Shown piece after piece: positions 55,150 through 63,786 of a stretch of 64,000 nt of DNA. Source of the DNA: DASQHL01 sp963843685 (GTDB lineage: Bacteria; Chloroflexota; Dehalococcoidia; DSTF01; JACRBR01); NCBI GenBank assembly GCA_963843685.1, contig CAWJLO010000009.1, positions 1 through 64,000 on the forward strand, written 5' to 3'. The notes beneath the pieces are model-generated. The model had not been told where the DNA came from. It did no database searches and was given only the letters and a program-made list of their open reading frames with translations. The stretch's first letter is position 1. Each line of letters opens with the position of its first letter. Made by a program: the position numbers and the translations under genes.

Positions 55150-55722
55150 ATGCTCCCGCTGCTCGCGGACAACGGCCTCGACGGCAATCAACTTGCATGG
55201 GACATCGTCGACGCGTTCCTCCACGGATTCCTCATCGCGTGGCCGGTCACGTTCGGCCTCGTTGCCATCTTCATCGGCTCCATCTTGCTCGGGATCTGGC
55301 GGCGGATCCGGCTCGCACGATCGGGCATCAAGGACATCGACAAGTTCAGCGGCAAGGTGTTCGAGGAGTACCTGGAGGTGCTCTTCCGCCGCCTTGGGTA
55401 TCGCGTGGAGCGCACGCAGTTCGCCGGCGACTATGGCGGCGACCTCGTGCTGCGGAAGGACGGCGTGCGCACAGTGGTGCAGGCGAAGCGCTACAGCCGG
55501 TCGGTCGGCGTCCGCGCCGTGCAGGAGGTCGTCGCGGCGAAGGCGCACTACGACTGCGCCGAGGCGATGGTCGTGACGAACAACCGCTTCACGAAGCAGG
55601 CGGAGCACCTCGCGGACAAGAACGGCGTTGAGCTGTGGGACCGCGACGAGCTGACGCGACGGCTGATGGCAGCCGGCGGCAAACGGAAGCTCCGCGCATC
55701 GATCGATGCGCCTCCGCGGTGA
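55150..55722 (+). CDS. Membrane-anchored Mrr-like restriction-endonuclease-fold protein
   Basis: 190 aa from the ATG at 55150 (GGAGG five bases upstream). One membrane segment (ITWPVTFGLVA-like AWPVTFGLVAIFIGSILLGI) precedes a PD-(D/E)XK domain: VFEEYLEVLFRRLGYRVER, the active-site GDYGGDLVL, then TVVQAKRYSRSVGVRAVQEV. Such Mrr_cat-type proteins cut or process DNA; membrane tethering is recurrent in this group but its purpose is unclear. It lies 19 bases after glyS. Confidence 0.87.
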   Translation: MLPLLADNGLDGNQLAWDIVDAFLHGFLIAWPVTFGLVAIFIGSILLGIWRRIRLARSGIKDIDKFSGKVFEEYLEVLFRRLGYRVERTQFAGDYGGDLVLRKDGVRTVVQAKRYSRSVGVRAVQEVVAAKAHYDCAEAMVVTNNRFTKQAEHLADKNGVELWDRDELTRRLMAAGGKRKLRASIDAPPR

Positions 55723-56171
55723 GCCGACGGAGAAGCGTGTACACGACAGGCCGCCATCACCACGACCCGCTTCGCCCGCGGCGGTGGCGACGTGCCGCAC
55801 GTGCGCGAAGGTGCTTTCGGCCGGCGAACGGCGCTACTGCCGGGACAACGCGGAGCGCTTCCTCGGCCAGATGTTCTGCTATCGACACCAGCGCCAGCGT
55901 CGCGCCTGACGCGGATGGCCGCTAGCGGGGGCTCTCCGCCGCCGTCGTCCCGTGCGGCAAGCTCGATGCCACAGGCGCCGCAGTGCGTCGCACCGGGCGG
56001 GGGCAGCGGCACACCGCACGCGGGACACTCGGTCGCCAGACGCACGCCACAGCCGGCGCAGAACTGCCAGTCGGGCTGCAGGAGCAGGCGGCAGCTCGCG
56101 CACTCCGTCTGCAGGACGTGGTAGGACTCGACGATCTCTTCCAGGTGCTTGGGGTCGGGCTGCTCTGCCAC
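55548..56171 (-). CDS. Double zinc-ribbon protein
   Basis: The N-terminal 85 residues are convincing: HLEEIVESYHVLQTECASCR, FCAGCGVRLATECPACGVPL and HCGACGIELAARDD make four CxxC knuckles, i.e. two zinc ribbons. The GTG at 56171 follows AGGTGA. After about 55915 the frame stays open to 55548 but looks like antisense of the nuclease gene; a one- or two-base shift would give a stop at about 55910. The true length is probably about 88 aa. Nucleic-acid or protein binding is inferred. Confidence 0.6.
   Translation of the reverse strand: MAEQPDPKHLEEIVESYHVLQTECASCRLLLQPDWQFCAGCGVRLATECPACGVPLPPPGATHCGACGIELAARDDGGGEPPLAAIRVRRDAGAGVDSRTSGRGSAPRCPGSSAVRRPKAPSRTCGTSPPPRAKRVVVMAACRVHASPSAHRGGASIDARSFRLPPAAISRRVSSSRSHSSTPFLSARCSACFVKRLFVTTIASAQS
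55706..55909 (+). CDS. Small zinc-ribbon-like protein
   Basis: 67 aa. ATCRTCAKVLSAGERRYCRD followed by FCYRHQ has four cysteines and a histidine in zinc-finger spacing. The start at 55706 overlaps the nuclease gene's end; a GTG near 55787 would keep only the cysteine domain. It is antisense to the open tail of the zinc-ribbon gene on the other strand, and at most one of the overlapping extensions is real. Function unknown. Confidence 0.5.
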   Translation: MRLRGEPTEKRVHDRPPSPRPASPAAVATCRTCAKVLSAGERRYCRDNAERFLGQMFCYRHQRQRRA

Positions 56172-56252
56172 GGGAATCACCTCACGCCACATGATCGAGG
56201 CGGCGGGCCGCCGATGGCAGGGCCGTTTGGGCCGATCAGCAGGGCCGTGCGG

Positions 56253-57029
56253 TCACGCTTTTTCGCCGACGAGGATGCAGCGGCGGCTGTCCATGGTCAG
56301 CGGCGAGCCGTCGAAGTCGCCGTACGAAGCGACGACCGGCAGGCCGGCCGCCTCGAACATGCGGCGGAGCTCGGCGGGCGTGTACATGCGGATCGCGATC
56401 TCCCGTTCGCGGCGCGCGCCGTCCGGCGTGACGTGTGTCCAGGTCGAAGCACTACGCCCGGTCAGCGCGTCGTAGCGGCGCTCCTCGAGGAAGAGGGTGC
56501 CGTCATCAAGCCGGTTGATTGTCGATGGTTGAAACTGCCGCAGAACGCGCACGCTGTTGTTGAAGTCCATGAGGAAGCGTCCGCCGGGCTTCAGCGCCGC
56601 TGCCACGCGCGCGATCACGCCGGCGTCCTCGTCGTCGCTCTCCAGGTAGCCGAACGAGGAGAAGAGGTTGACGACGGCGTCGAACGGCGGCTCGACGGGC
56701 AGGTTGCGCATGTCGTCGTTGATCAGACTGAGCGCGACGTCCGCGTCCGCAGCGGCCTTCGCGGCCAGCTCGATGTGGTACGCCGAGAGGTCGAGGCCCG
56801 TGACGTCGTAACCGCGGCGCGCCAGCGCGACGCTGTGTCGCCCGTGGCCGCAGCAGAGGTCCAGCAGGCGCGCGCCCGGCTCGATGCGGAGCGCCTCGGC
56901 GATGAAGGCGGTCTCCCGCTCGCTCGCCTCCGGTCCGACGATGCCACCCGGCGCGCGTACCAGCGAGTAGAACGTGTCGAAGTAGTCGCGCTCGAAGAAG
57001 GTGCGATACCAGGGATCGGCTTCTGCCAT
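56253..57029 (-). CDS. Class I SAM-dependent methyltransferase
   Basis: 258 aa. Motif I is ARLLDLCCGHGRHSVALA, followed by GLDLSAYHIELA, then DDMRNLPVEPPFDAVVNLFSSFGYL with the post-I and motif-II positions, and GGRFLMDFNN. The substrate is unknown. Its ATG at 57029 shares one base with the stop of the CoA-transferase (TGATG), so they are translationally coupled; a methyltransferase in a CoA-activation unit suggests a modified acid substrate, though this is speculative. Confidence 0.88.
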   Translation of the reverse strand: MAEADPWYRTFFERDYFDTFYSLVRAPGGIVGPEASERETAFIAEALRIEPGARLLDLCCGHGRHSVALARRGYDVTGLDLSAYHIELAAKAAADADVALSLINDDMRNLPVEPPFDAVVNLFSSFGYLESDDEDAGVIARVAAALKPGGRFLMDFNNSVRVLRQFQPSTINRLDDGTLFLEERRYDALTGRSASTWTHVTPDGARREREIAIRMYTPAELRRMFEAAGLPVVASYGDFDGSPLTMDSRRCILVGEKA

Positions 57030-58327
57030 CAGTCGAGCGACCCACCGAGCACGCCGGCCGCCCGCAGCGCGTCGATGCGGGCGTCGTCGTAGCCGAGCTC
57101 GCGCAGCACCTCGTCGGTGTGCTGGCCGAGGGTGGGGGAGGGGCCCTGCGCGGCGAGCGGCGTGTCGCTCATCTGGATCATCGGGCCGACCATGCGCACG
57201 GGGCCCATGAGGGGATGGTCGACGCTGGTGACGAAGTCATTTTCGAGGACCTGCGCGTCCTCGAGCAGCTCCTCGGTGAACTTCAGGGGGCCGGCGGGCA
57301 CGCCCGCGTCGTCGAGGATGCGCAGCCACTCGTCGGTGGGCTTGCCGGCGAAGATCGCCTCCGCCTGCTCGACGAGATGCTTGCCGTACGCCTGCACCGC
57401 GGGGTCGGAGGGGTCGACCTCGTCGGGCCGCTTGCCGATGCGCCAGTCCTCCATGCCGATCGCGCCGAGGAGCTTCTTGCGCAGTGGCGTGCTGAGGCAG
57501 CCGACGGCCATGAAGCCGTCGGCGGTCTTGTAGCAGCGGTAGTAGATGTTGCCCACGACGGGTCGCACGTTATGGACGACGTCGAGCTGCTCCTTGTAGG
57601 TGCCGCCGCCCGCGCGGAGCTCGCGCACCTTCTCGAGCGCCTGGTGGCGCGCGTCGGTGTCGGTCGCCTCGATGGACATGAAGCGCGTGTTCTGGAGCGA
57701 GAGCGCGCTGGACATGAGCGTCGTGTCGACGCGCTGGCCGCGGCCGGTGCGCTCGCGCGAGAAGAGCGCGGCGCAGATGCCCCAGGCGATCGCGATGCCG
57801 GTCGCGAGGTCGGCGGAGGGGAGGGCGTTGACGAGCGGCACGCCGTCCAGCTCGCGGCCCTCGACGGACATCAGGCCCGTCACGGCCTGGGCCACGAGGT
57901 CGTAGCCGGGGCGGTGCGCGTACGGGCCGCGGCGGCCGAAGGCGGTGTTGTCGCAGTAGACGAGGCGCGGGTTGTCGCGCGAGAGGGTGGCGTAGTCGAT
58001 GCCCAGCTTGGCGGCGACGTCCGGGCGGTAGTTGACGATGGCGGCGTCGGAGCGGGCGGCGATCTTCTGCGCGATCTCCTGGCCCTCCGGCGCGTTGAGG
58101 TCGACCGTCATGCCGCGCTTGCCGCGGTTGAGGGAGATGTAGCCGCGGCCCTCGCGGAGGCCGAGGGGCTGGAAGCCGCGCCAGGGGTCGCCGGCGGGCG
58201 GCTCCACCTTGATCACCTCGGCGCCCATGTCGGAGAGGAGGACGCCGGCGAAGGGCGCGGCGATGATCTCCGAGAACTCCAGCACCTTGATGCCGGCCAG
58301 CGGTCCCGAATGTCCGTTCGCGGTCAT
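57029..58327 (-). CDS. CaiB/BaiF family (class III) CoA-transferase
   Basis: 432 aa, the fourth of this family in the window. VLEFSEIIAAPFAGVLLSDM, GAEVIKVEPPAGDPWRGF, RGKRGMTVDLNAPEGQEI and the catalytic-aspartate segment VNALPSADLATGIAIAWG are intact; the end reads LGQHTDEVLRELGYDD. It moves CoA between carboxylic acids. It is coupled to the methyltransferase downstream. Its sequence differs clearly from the other three, so they are not recent duplicates. Confidence 0.92.
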   Translation of the reverse strand: MTANGHSGPLAGIKVLEFSEIIAAPFAGVLLSDMGAEVIKVEPPAGDPWRGFQPLGLREGRGYISLNRGKRGMTVDLNAPEGQEIAQKIAARSDAAIVNYRPDVAAKLGIDYATLSRDNPRLVYCDNTAFGRRGPYAHRPGYDLVAQAVTGLMSVEGRELDGVPLVNALPSADLATGIAIAWGICAALFSRERTGRGQRVDTTLMSSALSLQNTRFMSIEATDTDARHQALEKVRELRAGGGTYKEQLDVVHNVRPVVGNIYYRCYKTADGFMAVGCLSTPLRKKLLGAIGMEDWRIGKRPDEVDPSDPAVQAYGKHLVEQAEAIFAGKPTDEWLRILDDAGVPAGPLKFTEELLEDAQVLENDFVTSVDHPLMGPVRMVGPMIQMSDTPLAAQGPSPTLGQHTDEVLRELGYDDARIDALRAAGVLGGSLD

Positions 58328-58434
58328 GCCTCAACCCCCTCGGCGGCGTGAGCGTCGGTCACGGCGGAGTGGGATTAGTATAGGACGGAGTTGGCGCTGG
58401 TTGAACTGCAACGGGCCGTTCGGCCGAGGAACGC

Positions 58435-58860
58435 CTAGAGGCGTTTCTCCATGGCGATGTGGGGGATGCCGACCTCGTCGTAGACGTCGCCGACGGGGGT
58501 GTAGCCGCAGCTCTGGTAGAAGCCCTGGGCGTGGAGCTGCGCGCTGAGCTTGAAGTGCCGGATGCCCCGCTCGACGCCCGCCTGCTCGAGCGCCTCCAAT
58601 ACCTCCGCCCCCAGACCGCGGCCCCGGTGGTCCGCCAGCACCGCCATGCGGCCGATCTTCGCGTAGTCGTGCTCGACGATCAGGCGGCCCGCAGCCACAG
58701 GCACGCCATCTTCGTAGCCGACGATGTGGACGGCGGTGGCGTCCAGCTCGTCCAGCTCGTCTTCGCGGGAGATCCCCTGCTCGTCAACGAACACGGCGAT
58801 GCGTACGGCGAAGGCGTCCTCCCGCTGCTTATCCGTTTTGACGACGCTGATCCGGACCAT
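58435..58860 (-). CDS. GNAT-family acetyltransferase
   Basis: 141 aa from the ATG at 58860. AFAVRIAVFVDEQGISREDE is the N-terminal region of the ElaA-like group; the acetyl-CoA loop is GRMAVLADHRGRGLGAEVLE (the RGRGLG pattern), then FKLSAQLHAQGFYQSCGY closes the domain. The acceptor is unknown. The frame extends 29 codons upstream but similarity begins at MVRISVV. Confidence 0.88.
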   Translation of the reverse strand: MVRISVVKTDKQREDAFAVRIAVFVDEQGISREDELDELDATAVHIVGYEDGVPVAAGRLIVEHDYAKIGRMAVLADHRGRGLGAEVLEALEQAGVERGIRHFKLSAQLHAQGFYQSCGYTPVGDVYDEVGIPHIAMEKRL

Positions 58861-59022
58861 CGGCCCCCCGGGGCGCTGCGCGTGCCGCTGGCCGCACCCC
58901 CTCCAGCTGGGCAGCCGGCACCACCCGTCAAATCGCCGGGCCGTCAAGGCGTGGCTTGTGGCGGCCCCGGCCGGGCACTACCATCTCCGCACCTCGCTTG
59001 ATTCCCGCGAACGGAGGACACC

Positions 59023-59626
59023 GTGCTGAACCGATTCGGGTGGGCGCTCGCCGGCGCCCTCGGCCTGATCGCCGTGACTCGCGCTCGCCCGCGCCATCGA
59101 GGCGGGGCCGATCGATCCGCCGGGTCCGGTGGGGTCGACGATGCGCACCCTAGATGAACTGTTGCCGTCGTGCGGACCGTCAACTCACCGCCGCCGGGAC
59201 GGACGTCTGCAACTCCGCGCGATTCCAGTGTGGTCCTTCTCCTGACGCGACCTACACCGACGGCGCCGCCGTGCTCGACAGGGAGCCGGGGCTGGTGTGG
59301 TCTCGAGCGTGTCCCGCAACGCGGAGGAGACGACGGCACATGGGTCCGCCGTCTACTACTGCGAAACGTCGAAGCTGGGCGGCCGCTGGGCATGGCGGCT
59401 GCCGACGTTGGACGAACTTACCAGCCTGCTCCTTTCCGACGGCGCGGGACCGTTCGGCATCGGACCCGATCCGGAGTTCTGGAGTGCGACCGGTAACGCA
59501 CTCGTCCCGGGCAACTACCTGTTCGTCTCGTTCACCGGAGCAGGCGCGCTCTACGCGGACGTGCCCACGGCGACCCATCGCTACTGGTGCGTGCGCGGCG
59601 GAACGTCGCACGACCCCGTGCAGTAG
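59023..59626 (+). pseudogene. DUF1566/Lcl-domain exported protein, several frame breaks
   Basis: A GTG at 59023 has GGAGG six bases upstream and gives a hydrophobic N-terminus (FGWALAGALGLIAV). After breaks near 59090 and 59165 another frame reads QLTAAGTDVCNSARFQC and AAVLDREPGLVWSRA, and after a further break near 59310 a third reads SRNAEETTAHGSAVYYCETS and RWAWRLPTLDELTSLL with WSATGN and YWCVRGG, the conserved Lcl/DUF1566 features. All parts are in the correct order. It is either a decayed secreted lectin-like protein or a gene damaged by sequencing errors. Confidence 0.6.
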
Positions 59627-59710
59627 TTGCCGTTCTACAGGGCGGTCGGCACCGCACCGGCGACTGACGCATGTGCCGACGATGCCAGCATCCCGCTCCA
59701 GCCGCATCGC

Positions 59711-60311
59711 TCATTCGCCGAACGCGAAGCCTGCGGCGGTCAACGCGAGCCTCCGTGCGGCGACGTTTGAATCGCGTAGCAAGTCCGGCGCGCGCGACCA
59801 GCCCCAGACGGGCTGCACGGCGTCGGCAAAGAACTCACGGGCGTCACTGCACGCGGCCGAGCGGCCCTCGCCACGCACGTGCTCCATGAACCGCAGCTCA
59901 TCGCCCGGGCCGGAGGACGCGCCGCCTCGGCCTCGGCCAGCGACCGCGGCAGGGCGCGCAGGGTCGCCAGAGCACCGCTCTCGAGACGACGAAGTCGAGA
60001 ACGCGTCACGCGCGTACGGCAGGACCTCGGCGGGATCGCGTCGGCGCGACGATCGACTAGTTGCAAGCGTAACCTTGCTCTCCGGCCGAGGGCCGCGAAG
60101 CCCTCCTGAACTTCGGGAGAGAGTGCGTCCTGCATCGACCGAACGGTGAAGTCGGCGGTCGAGCCTCGTCCGCAAACGCTGTTGCAGCCGCAGCTTTGAG
60201 CCACAGGACCAACTCCGCCAGCGTGACGAACTGATCTCGGCTCCGTCGCTCAATCTCGACAAGGAGCGCGTCAGGAATCTTGTAGTGCGGGAAGGTGCCT
60301 GCGCCGTTCAT
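59711..60311 (-). pseudogene. Hypothetical protein, frame-disrupted
   Basis: An ATG at 60311 gives FPHYKIPDALLVEIERRSRD and FVTLAELVLWLKAAAATAFA, which looks like real protein. After about 60150 similar quality moves to another frame (DFTVRSMQDALSPEVQEGFA) and then to a third that ends REFFADAVQPVWGWSR and ARRLALTAAGFAFGE at 59711. At least two shifts are needed. No family is recognised. No neighbour suggests a role. Confidence 0.4.
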
Positions 60312-60490
60312 TCCTGCCGCGTCGCCGCGACCGGCGCTCGAGCAGCCGATCGTGCAGCGCTCGGCCGGCGTTATCTCGCTGCTCGCCCGCCACATCAGTT
60401 CGTCAGCAGTAGCGCCGAGCAGCGGTGGCCGCGTTCGTCCACGCTCTTCATCGTGATCCCATCATAGCGCCGTTGCGCCTCTCCTACGGC

Positions 60491-60520
60491 AGAGGACGCG
60501 GCCGAACGTCCGCGCCCTCT
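60491..60520. terminator. Hairpin downstream of aldehyde dehydrogenase
   Basis: AGAGGACGCGG (60491-60501) pairs with CCGCGCCCTCT (60510-60520) with one mismatch. It follows the aldehyde dehydrogenase stop (60561) by about 40 bases on the minus strand. Confidence 0.6.
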
Positions 60521-60560
60521 TCATTGACAGGCTGACACGCTGCGTCACTGACAGACTGCG

Positions 60561-62048
60561 TTACGCCAGCTTGATCTGGATCGCCTTGGTCTCCATGTAC
60601 TCTTCCAGGCCCTCGTGGCCGAGCTCGCGGCCGATGCCGCTCTGCTTGTAGCCGCCGTACGGCATATTCGGCAGACCGGCGCTGTGGTAGGAGTTGACCC
60701 AGACCGTGCCGGCCTGCAGCCCCTTCGCCATCTTGAACGCCGTGTCGATGTTGCGGGTCCAGACGGCTGACGCGAGGCCGTAGATCGTGTCGTTCGCCAA
60801 CCGCAATGCCTCGTCCGTGTCCTTGAACGTCATCACGGACAGGACGGGGCCGAAGATCTCGTCCTGCGCGATCTTCATGGTGTTGTTGACCTTGTCGAAG
60901 ATGGTCGGCTGGACGAAGAGGCCCTTGTCGTAGCCCTCGCCCGTGAGGCGGCCGCCGCCGACCAGCATCTCGGCGCCCTCCTCCTGGCCGACGTGGACGT
61001 AGCGGACGACCTTGTCGAGCTGCTCCTGGTTGATCACGGGGCCCATGGTGGTCGTCGGGTCGTCGGGCTTGCCGACCTTCACGGTCGCGGTGAACGCCTT
61101 GAGCTTGGCCATGAACTCGTCCTTGACCTTCTCGTGGACGAACAGCCGCGAGCCCGCCTGGCAGACCTGACCGGTGTTCAGGAAGATGCCGAAGAACGAG
61201 CCGCCGACGGCCTGGTCGATGTTCGCGTCATCGAACACGACGTTGGGCGACTTGCCGCCCAGCTCCAGCGAGATCTTCTTCAGGTTGCCGGAGGCGGCCT
61301 GCATGATGGTCTTGCCGACGGCGGTCGAGCCGGTGAAGGCGATCTTGTCGACCTTCGGGGACGCCGCGAGCTCGGCGCCGACGACGGTGCCGGGGCCGGT
61401 GACGACGTTCATCACGCCCTTCGGCGCGCCTGACTCCGAGATGATGCGCGCCAGCTCGAACGTCGTGCCGGCGGTGAACTCGGACGGCTTCGCGACGATG
61501 GTGCAGCCCGCGGCCAGCGCCGGCGCCAGCTTCCACGTGATCAGCAGCACGGGGAAGTTCCACGGCGTGATCACGCCGACGACGCCCACGGGCTCGTGCA
61601 CGGTCAGGCCGACGGCGTCCGGCACGAAGTTGGTGATCGCGTCGCCTTTGACGTCCAGCGCCAGACCGGCGTAGTAGTCGTAGACGTCGGCGGCCATCGC
61701 GATCTCGGCGATCGCCATGTTCTGCGGCTTGCCGACCTCCTTCGAGAGCAGCTGCGCGAGCGGCATCAACTCCGCGCGGATCTTGGCCGCCGTATTGCGC
61801 AGCACGGTCGCGCGCGTCGTCGCCGGCGCCTTCGACCACGTGCCGGCATCGAACGCCGCCCGCGCCGCGTCGATGCCGCGGCGCGCGTCCTCGACGTCGC
61901 CCCAGGCGATCGTCTCGACGAGCGTGCCGTCGGCAGGATTCATGCGCTGGTGGGTCTTGCCGTTCGCCGCGGCGATCCACTCTCCGCCGATGAACTGCTG
62001 GTAGGTCCGGGACTCGGTGGCGTTGGGGTTCTTCGTTTCGACGACCAT
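60561..62048 (-). CDS. Aldehyde dehydrogenase (NAD(P)+)
   Basis: 495 aa, full length. The N-terminal cofactor region TPWNFPVLLITWKLAPALAA, the catalytic glutamate in SLELGGKSPNVVF and the catalytic cysteine in NTGQVCQAGSRLFV are all present. GSTAVGKTIMQAA is the NAD-binding turn, and the final YGGYKQSGIGRELG is typical. It oxidises an aldehyde to the acid; betaine-aldehyde or aliphatic substrates are typical for this subgroup, not resolvable here. AGGAGG lies eight bases before the ATG. It diverges from hpf. Confidence 0.95.
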   Translation of the reverse strand: MVVETKNPNATESRTYQQFIGGEWIAAANGKTHQRMNPADGTLVETIAWGDVEDARRGIDAARAAFDAGTWSKAPATTRATVLRNTAAKIRAELMPLAQLLSKEVGKPQNMAIAEIAMAADVYDYYAGLALDVKGDAITNFVPDAVGLTVHEPVGVVGVITPWNFPVLLITWKLAPALAAGCTIVAKPSEFTAGTTFELARIISESGAPKGVMNVVTGPGTVVGAELAASPKVDKIAFTGSTAVGKTIMQAASGNLKKISLELGGKSPNVVFDDANIDQAVGGSFFGIFLNTGQVCQAGSRLFVHEKVKDEFMAKLKAFTATVKVGKPDDPTTTMGPVINQEQLDKVVRYVHVGQEEGAEMLVGGGRLTGEGYDKGLFVQPTIFDKVNNTMKIAQDEIFGPVLSVMTFKDTDEALRLANDTIYGLASAVWTRNIDTAFKMAKGLQAGTVWVNSYHSAGLPNMPYGGYKQSGIGRELGHEGLEEYMETKAIQIKLA

Positions 62049-62239
62049 GTTGCACCTCCTGCAAGGGTGACGAATTGGCGCCGGCCGCAGGTTCGCGTGG
62101 CGTCCGAGGGCCGGATGAGGGATACTTAGTGTGCGCTAGATTAATGGTACGCCCGGGCGCCGAAGGCGATCAAGCGGCGTCCGGCATGATTCGAGATTGA
62201 ATTGCCCGCTCCGCGCGGCGCCGCCTACACTTCCGGTCT

Positions 62240-62821
62240 ATGAACCTGACTATTCGCACCCACCACACATCCACCTTCGGCGACTTTGAAGAGCACGCCG
62301 AACAGAAGCTCGCCAAGCTGGAGCGCTGGCTCCCGCGTGTCGACGACGTCACCGTCGAGGTCGGCCACCAGGAGACACGCGCCGCGTCGAGCCGCTACGC
62401 GGTCCAGATCACCGTCCGATCCGGCCCCGCCATCCTGCGCGCCGAGGAGAAGAGCGCCGACCCGCGCATCGCCCTCGACATGGCGGTCGGCGTGCTCACG
62501 CGACAGGCGCGCCGGCACAAGAAGCGGCTACACGAGCGCCATCATCCGCACATCGAGAAGGAGGCGATCGTCGCCGCGCTCTCGGAGCCCGTGGCCGAGG
62601 CGGAAGCGGAGGAGGCGGTCGAGGAGTACATCGCCGGCAAGGTGGTGCGGATGAAGGGCTTTGACGCGACGCCGATGTCCGAAGAGGAGGCGCTCGCCCA
62701 GATGGACCTCATCGGCCACGACTTCTTCATCTTCCTGGACGCGAAGACGAACGATTACGCGCTGCTCTACAAGCGCAAGGACGGCGACTACGGCATGCTC
62801 TCGCCGCGGCGCCCCGGATAG
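62240..62821 (+). CDS. hpf: Ribosome hibernation promoting factor, long form
   Basis: 193 aa. The N-terminal domain (about 1-100) binds the 30S decoding region, with KLAKLERWLPRVDDVTVEVG and the basic RRHKKRLHERHH. After an acidic linker the C-terminal dimerisation domain reads VVRMKGFDATPMSEEEALAQ, MDLIGHDFFIFLDAKTND and YALLYKRKDGDYGML. Long HPF drives 100S ribosome dimers. A TACACT hexamer lies eight bases before the ATG (62226-62231), with TTGCCC 18 bases further up and no Shine-Dalgarno, so the mRNA is probably leaderless. Confidence 0.95.
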   Translation: MNLTIRTHHTSTFGDFEEHAEQKLAKLERWLPRVDDVTVEVGHQETRAASSRYAVQITVRSGPAILRAEEKSADPRIALDMAVGVLTRQARRHKKRLHERHHPHIEKEAIVAALSEPVAEAEAEEAVEEYIAGKVVRMKGFDATPMSEEEALAQMDLIGHDFFIFLDAKTNDYALLYKRKDGDYGMLSPRRPG

Positions 62822-62837
62822 GCCGCGGCCTCAGCGA

Positions 62838-63775
62838 TCAGACGGCGACCAGAAACGAACGCAGCGCCGCGCGGGTCTCATCCGGCCGCTCCACCCACGG
62901 GAAGTGCCCGGCGCTATCAATGACAACACGTTTCCCGCGTGGAAGCGCATAACGCAGCGCCGCGCGCGTCTCGTCCGGCCGCTCCACCCACGGGAAGTGC
63001 CCCGCGCCATCGATAATCACGCGCTCGCCACGCGGCAACGCGCGAGAAGCGAGTCGGTGGCCCAAGCCGGCCGCGGATCCTCCGTGCCGTGCAGGATGAG
63101 CACCGGGACGTCGAGCGAGCGGCAGCGCGCCAGCGTGTCCTCCTCGCGCAGCGTGCGCGTCTCGGCGTTCAGCTCCGCGTTGCACCGGTAGTTGACCGGG
63201 AAGCCCTCGTCGAGGAATCTCGCAACGAGATCCCGCGCACCCTGAGGATCCGCATAGTCCGTCGACCAGGCGAGCAGCAGGTGCTCGCGTTCCTCGTCGG
63301 GCGTGCGTGCCGGGTTCGCGCTGAGCACCTCGTACCGCGCCCATTGCTCGTCGGACATGCGGCTGCGGCGCGCTTCGTGATACGCCGGGCGCCACGCGGT
63401 GCCGGCGCCGGTGCCCGACACGAGGATGAGCGCCTCCGTCCGCTCGGGATGCGTGAACGCGTAGTGCAGCGCCAGCCGCGCGCCCCACGAGTGGCCGCCG
63501 ACGATCCAGCGCTCGTGGCCGAACGCCGTGCGAATAGCCTCGAGGTCATCGACGTACCTGGCGATGGTGTACGGCCCCGCGACGGTCGAGCGCCCGCAGC
63601 CGCGTTGATCCCATCGATGGACTTCGGCGAGGTCGCTCACCATTGCGGCCATCGGTTCGAGGTAGTCCCACATGCCCGGGCCGCCGTGACAGAACACCAT
63701 CGGCTGGCCACGGCCGTCGGTGGCGGTCCAGAGCTCGACGCCGTCGCCGGCCTGCACGTGTTCCATGTGTGACAC
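62838..63775 (-). CDS. Alpha/beta hydrolase, proline iminopeptidase-like (frameshifted, internal duplication)
   Basis: FCHGGPGMWDYL (oxyanion HGGPG), DQRGCGRS and the nucleophile GGHSWGARLALHYA mark the S33 group; the catalytic aspartate is in LILHGTEDPR. Near 63035 the frame shifts by one position, and the following frame reads LPRGERVIIDGAGHFPWVER, with the catalytic histidine, twice in a row (93-bp tandem repeat at 62860-63045), then ends. The GTG at 63775 has GAGG five bases upstream. Two copies of the histidine segment in one protein are not expected for the family. Confidence 0.82.
62860..63045. repeat. 93-bp tandem duplication inside hydrolase gene
   Basis: Units 62860-62952 and 62953-63045 are near-identical (for example CGCAGCGCCGCGCG at both starts) and keep the reading frame, encoding 31 residues each. 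The few differences are mostly at third codon positions (GERVIID against GKRVVID), so the two copies have diverged slightly under constraint, or the duplication is not very recent. Confidence 0.9.
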
Positions 63776-63786
63776 GGGGACCTCGG

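Noticed and set aside
59154..60149. 331-codon plus-strand frame
   Set aside because: Only its first 50 or so codons match the Lcl-type gene; beyond about 59330 it is S/R-rich shadow, antisense to the disrupted hypothetical gene.
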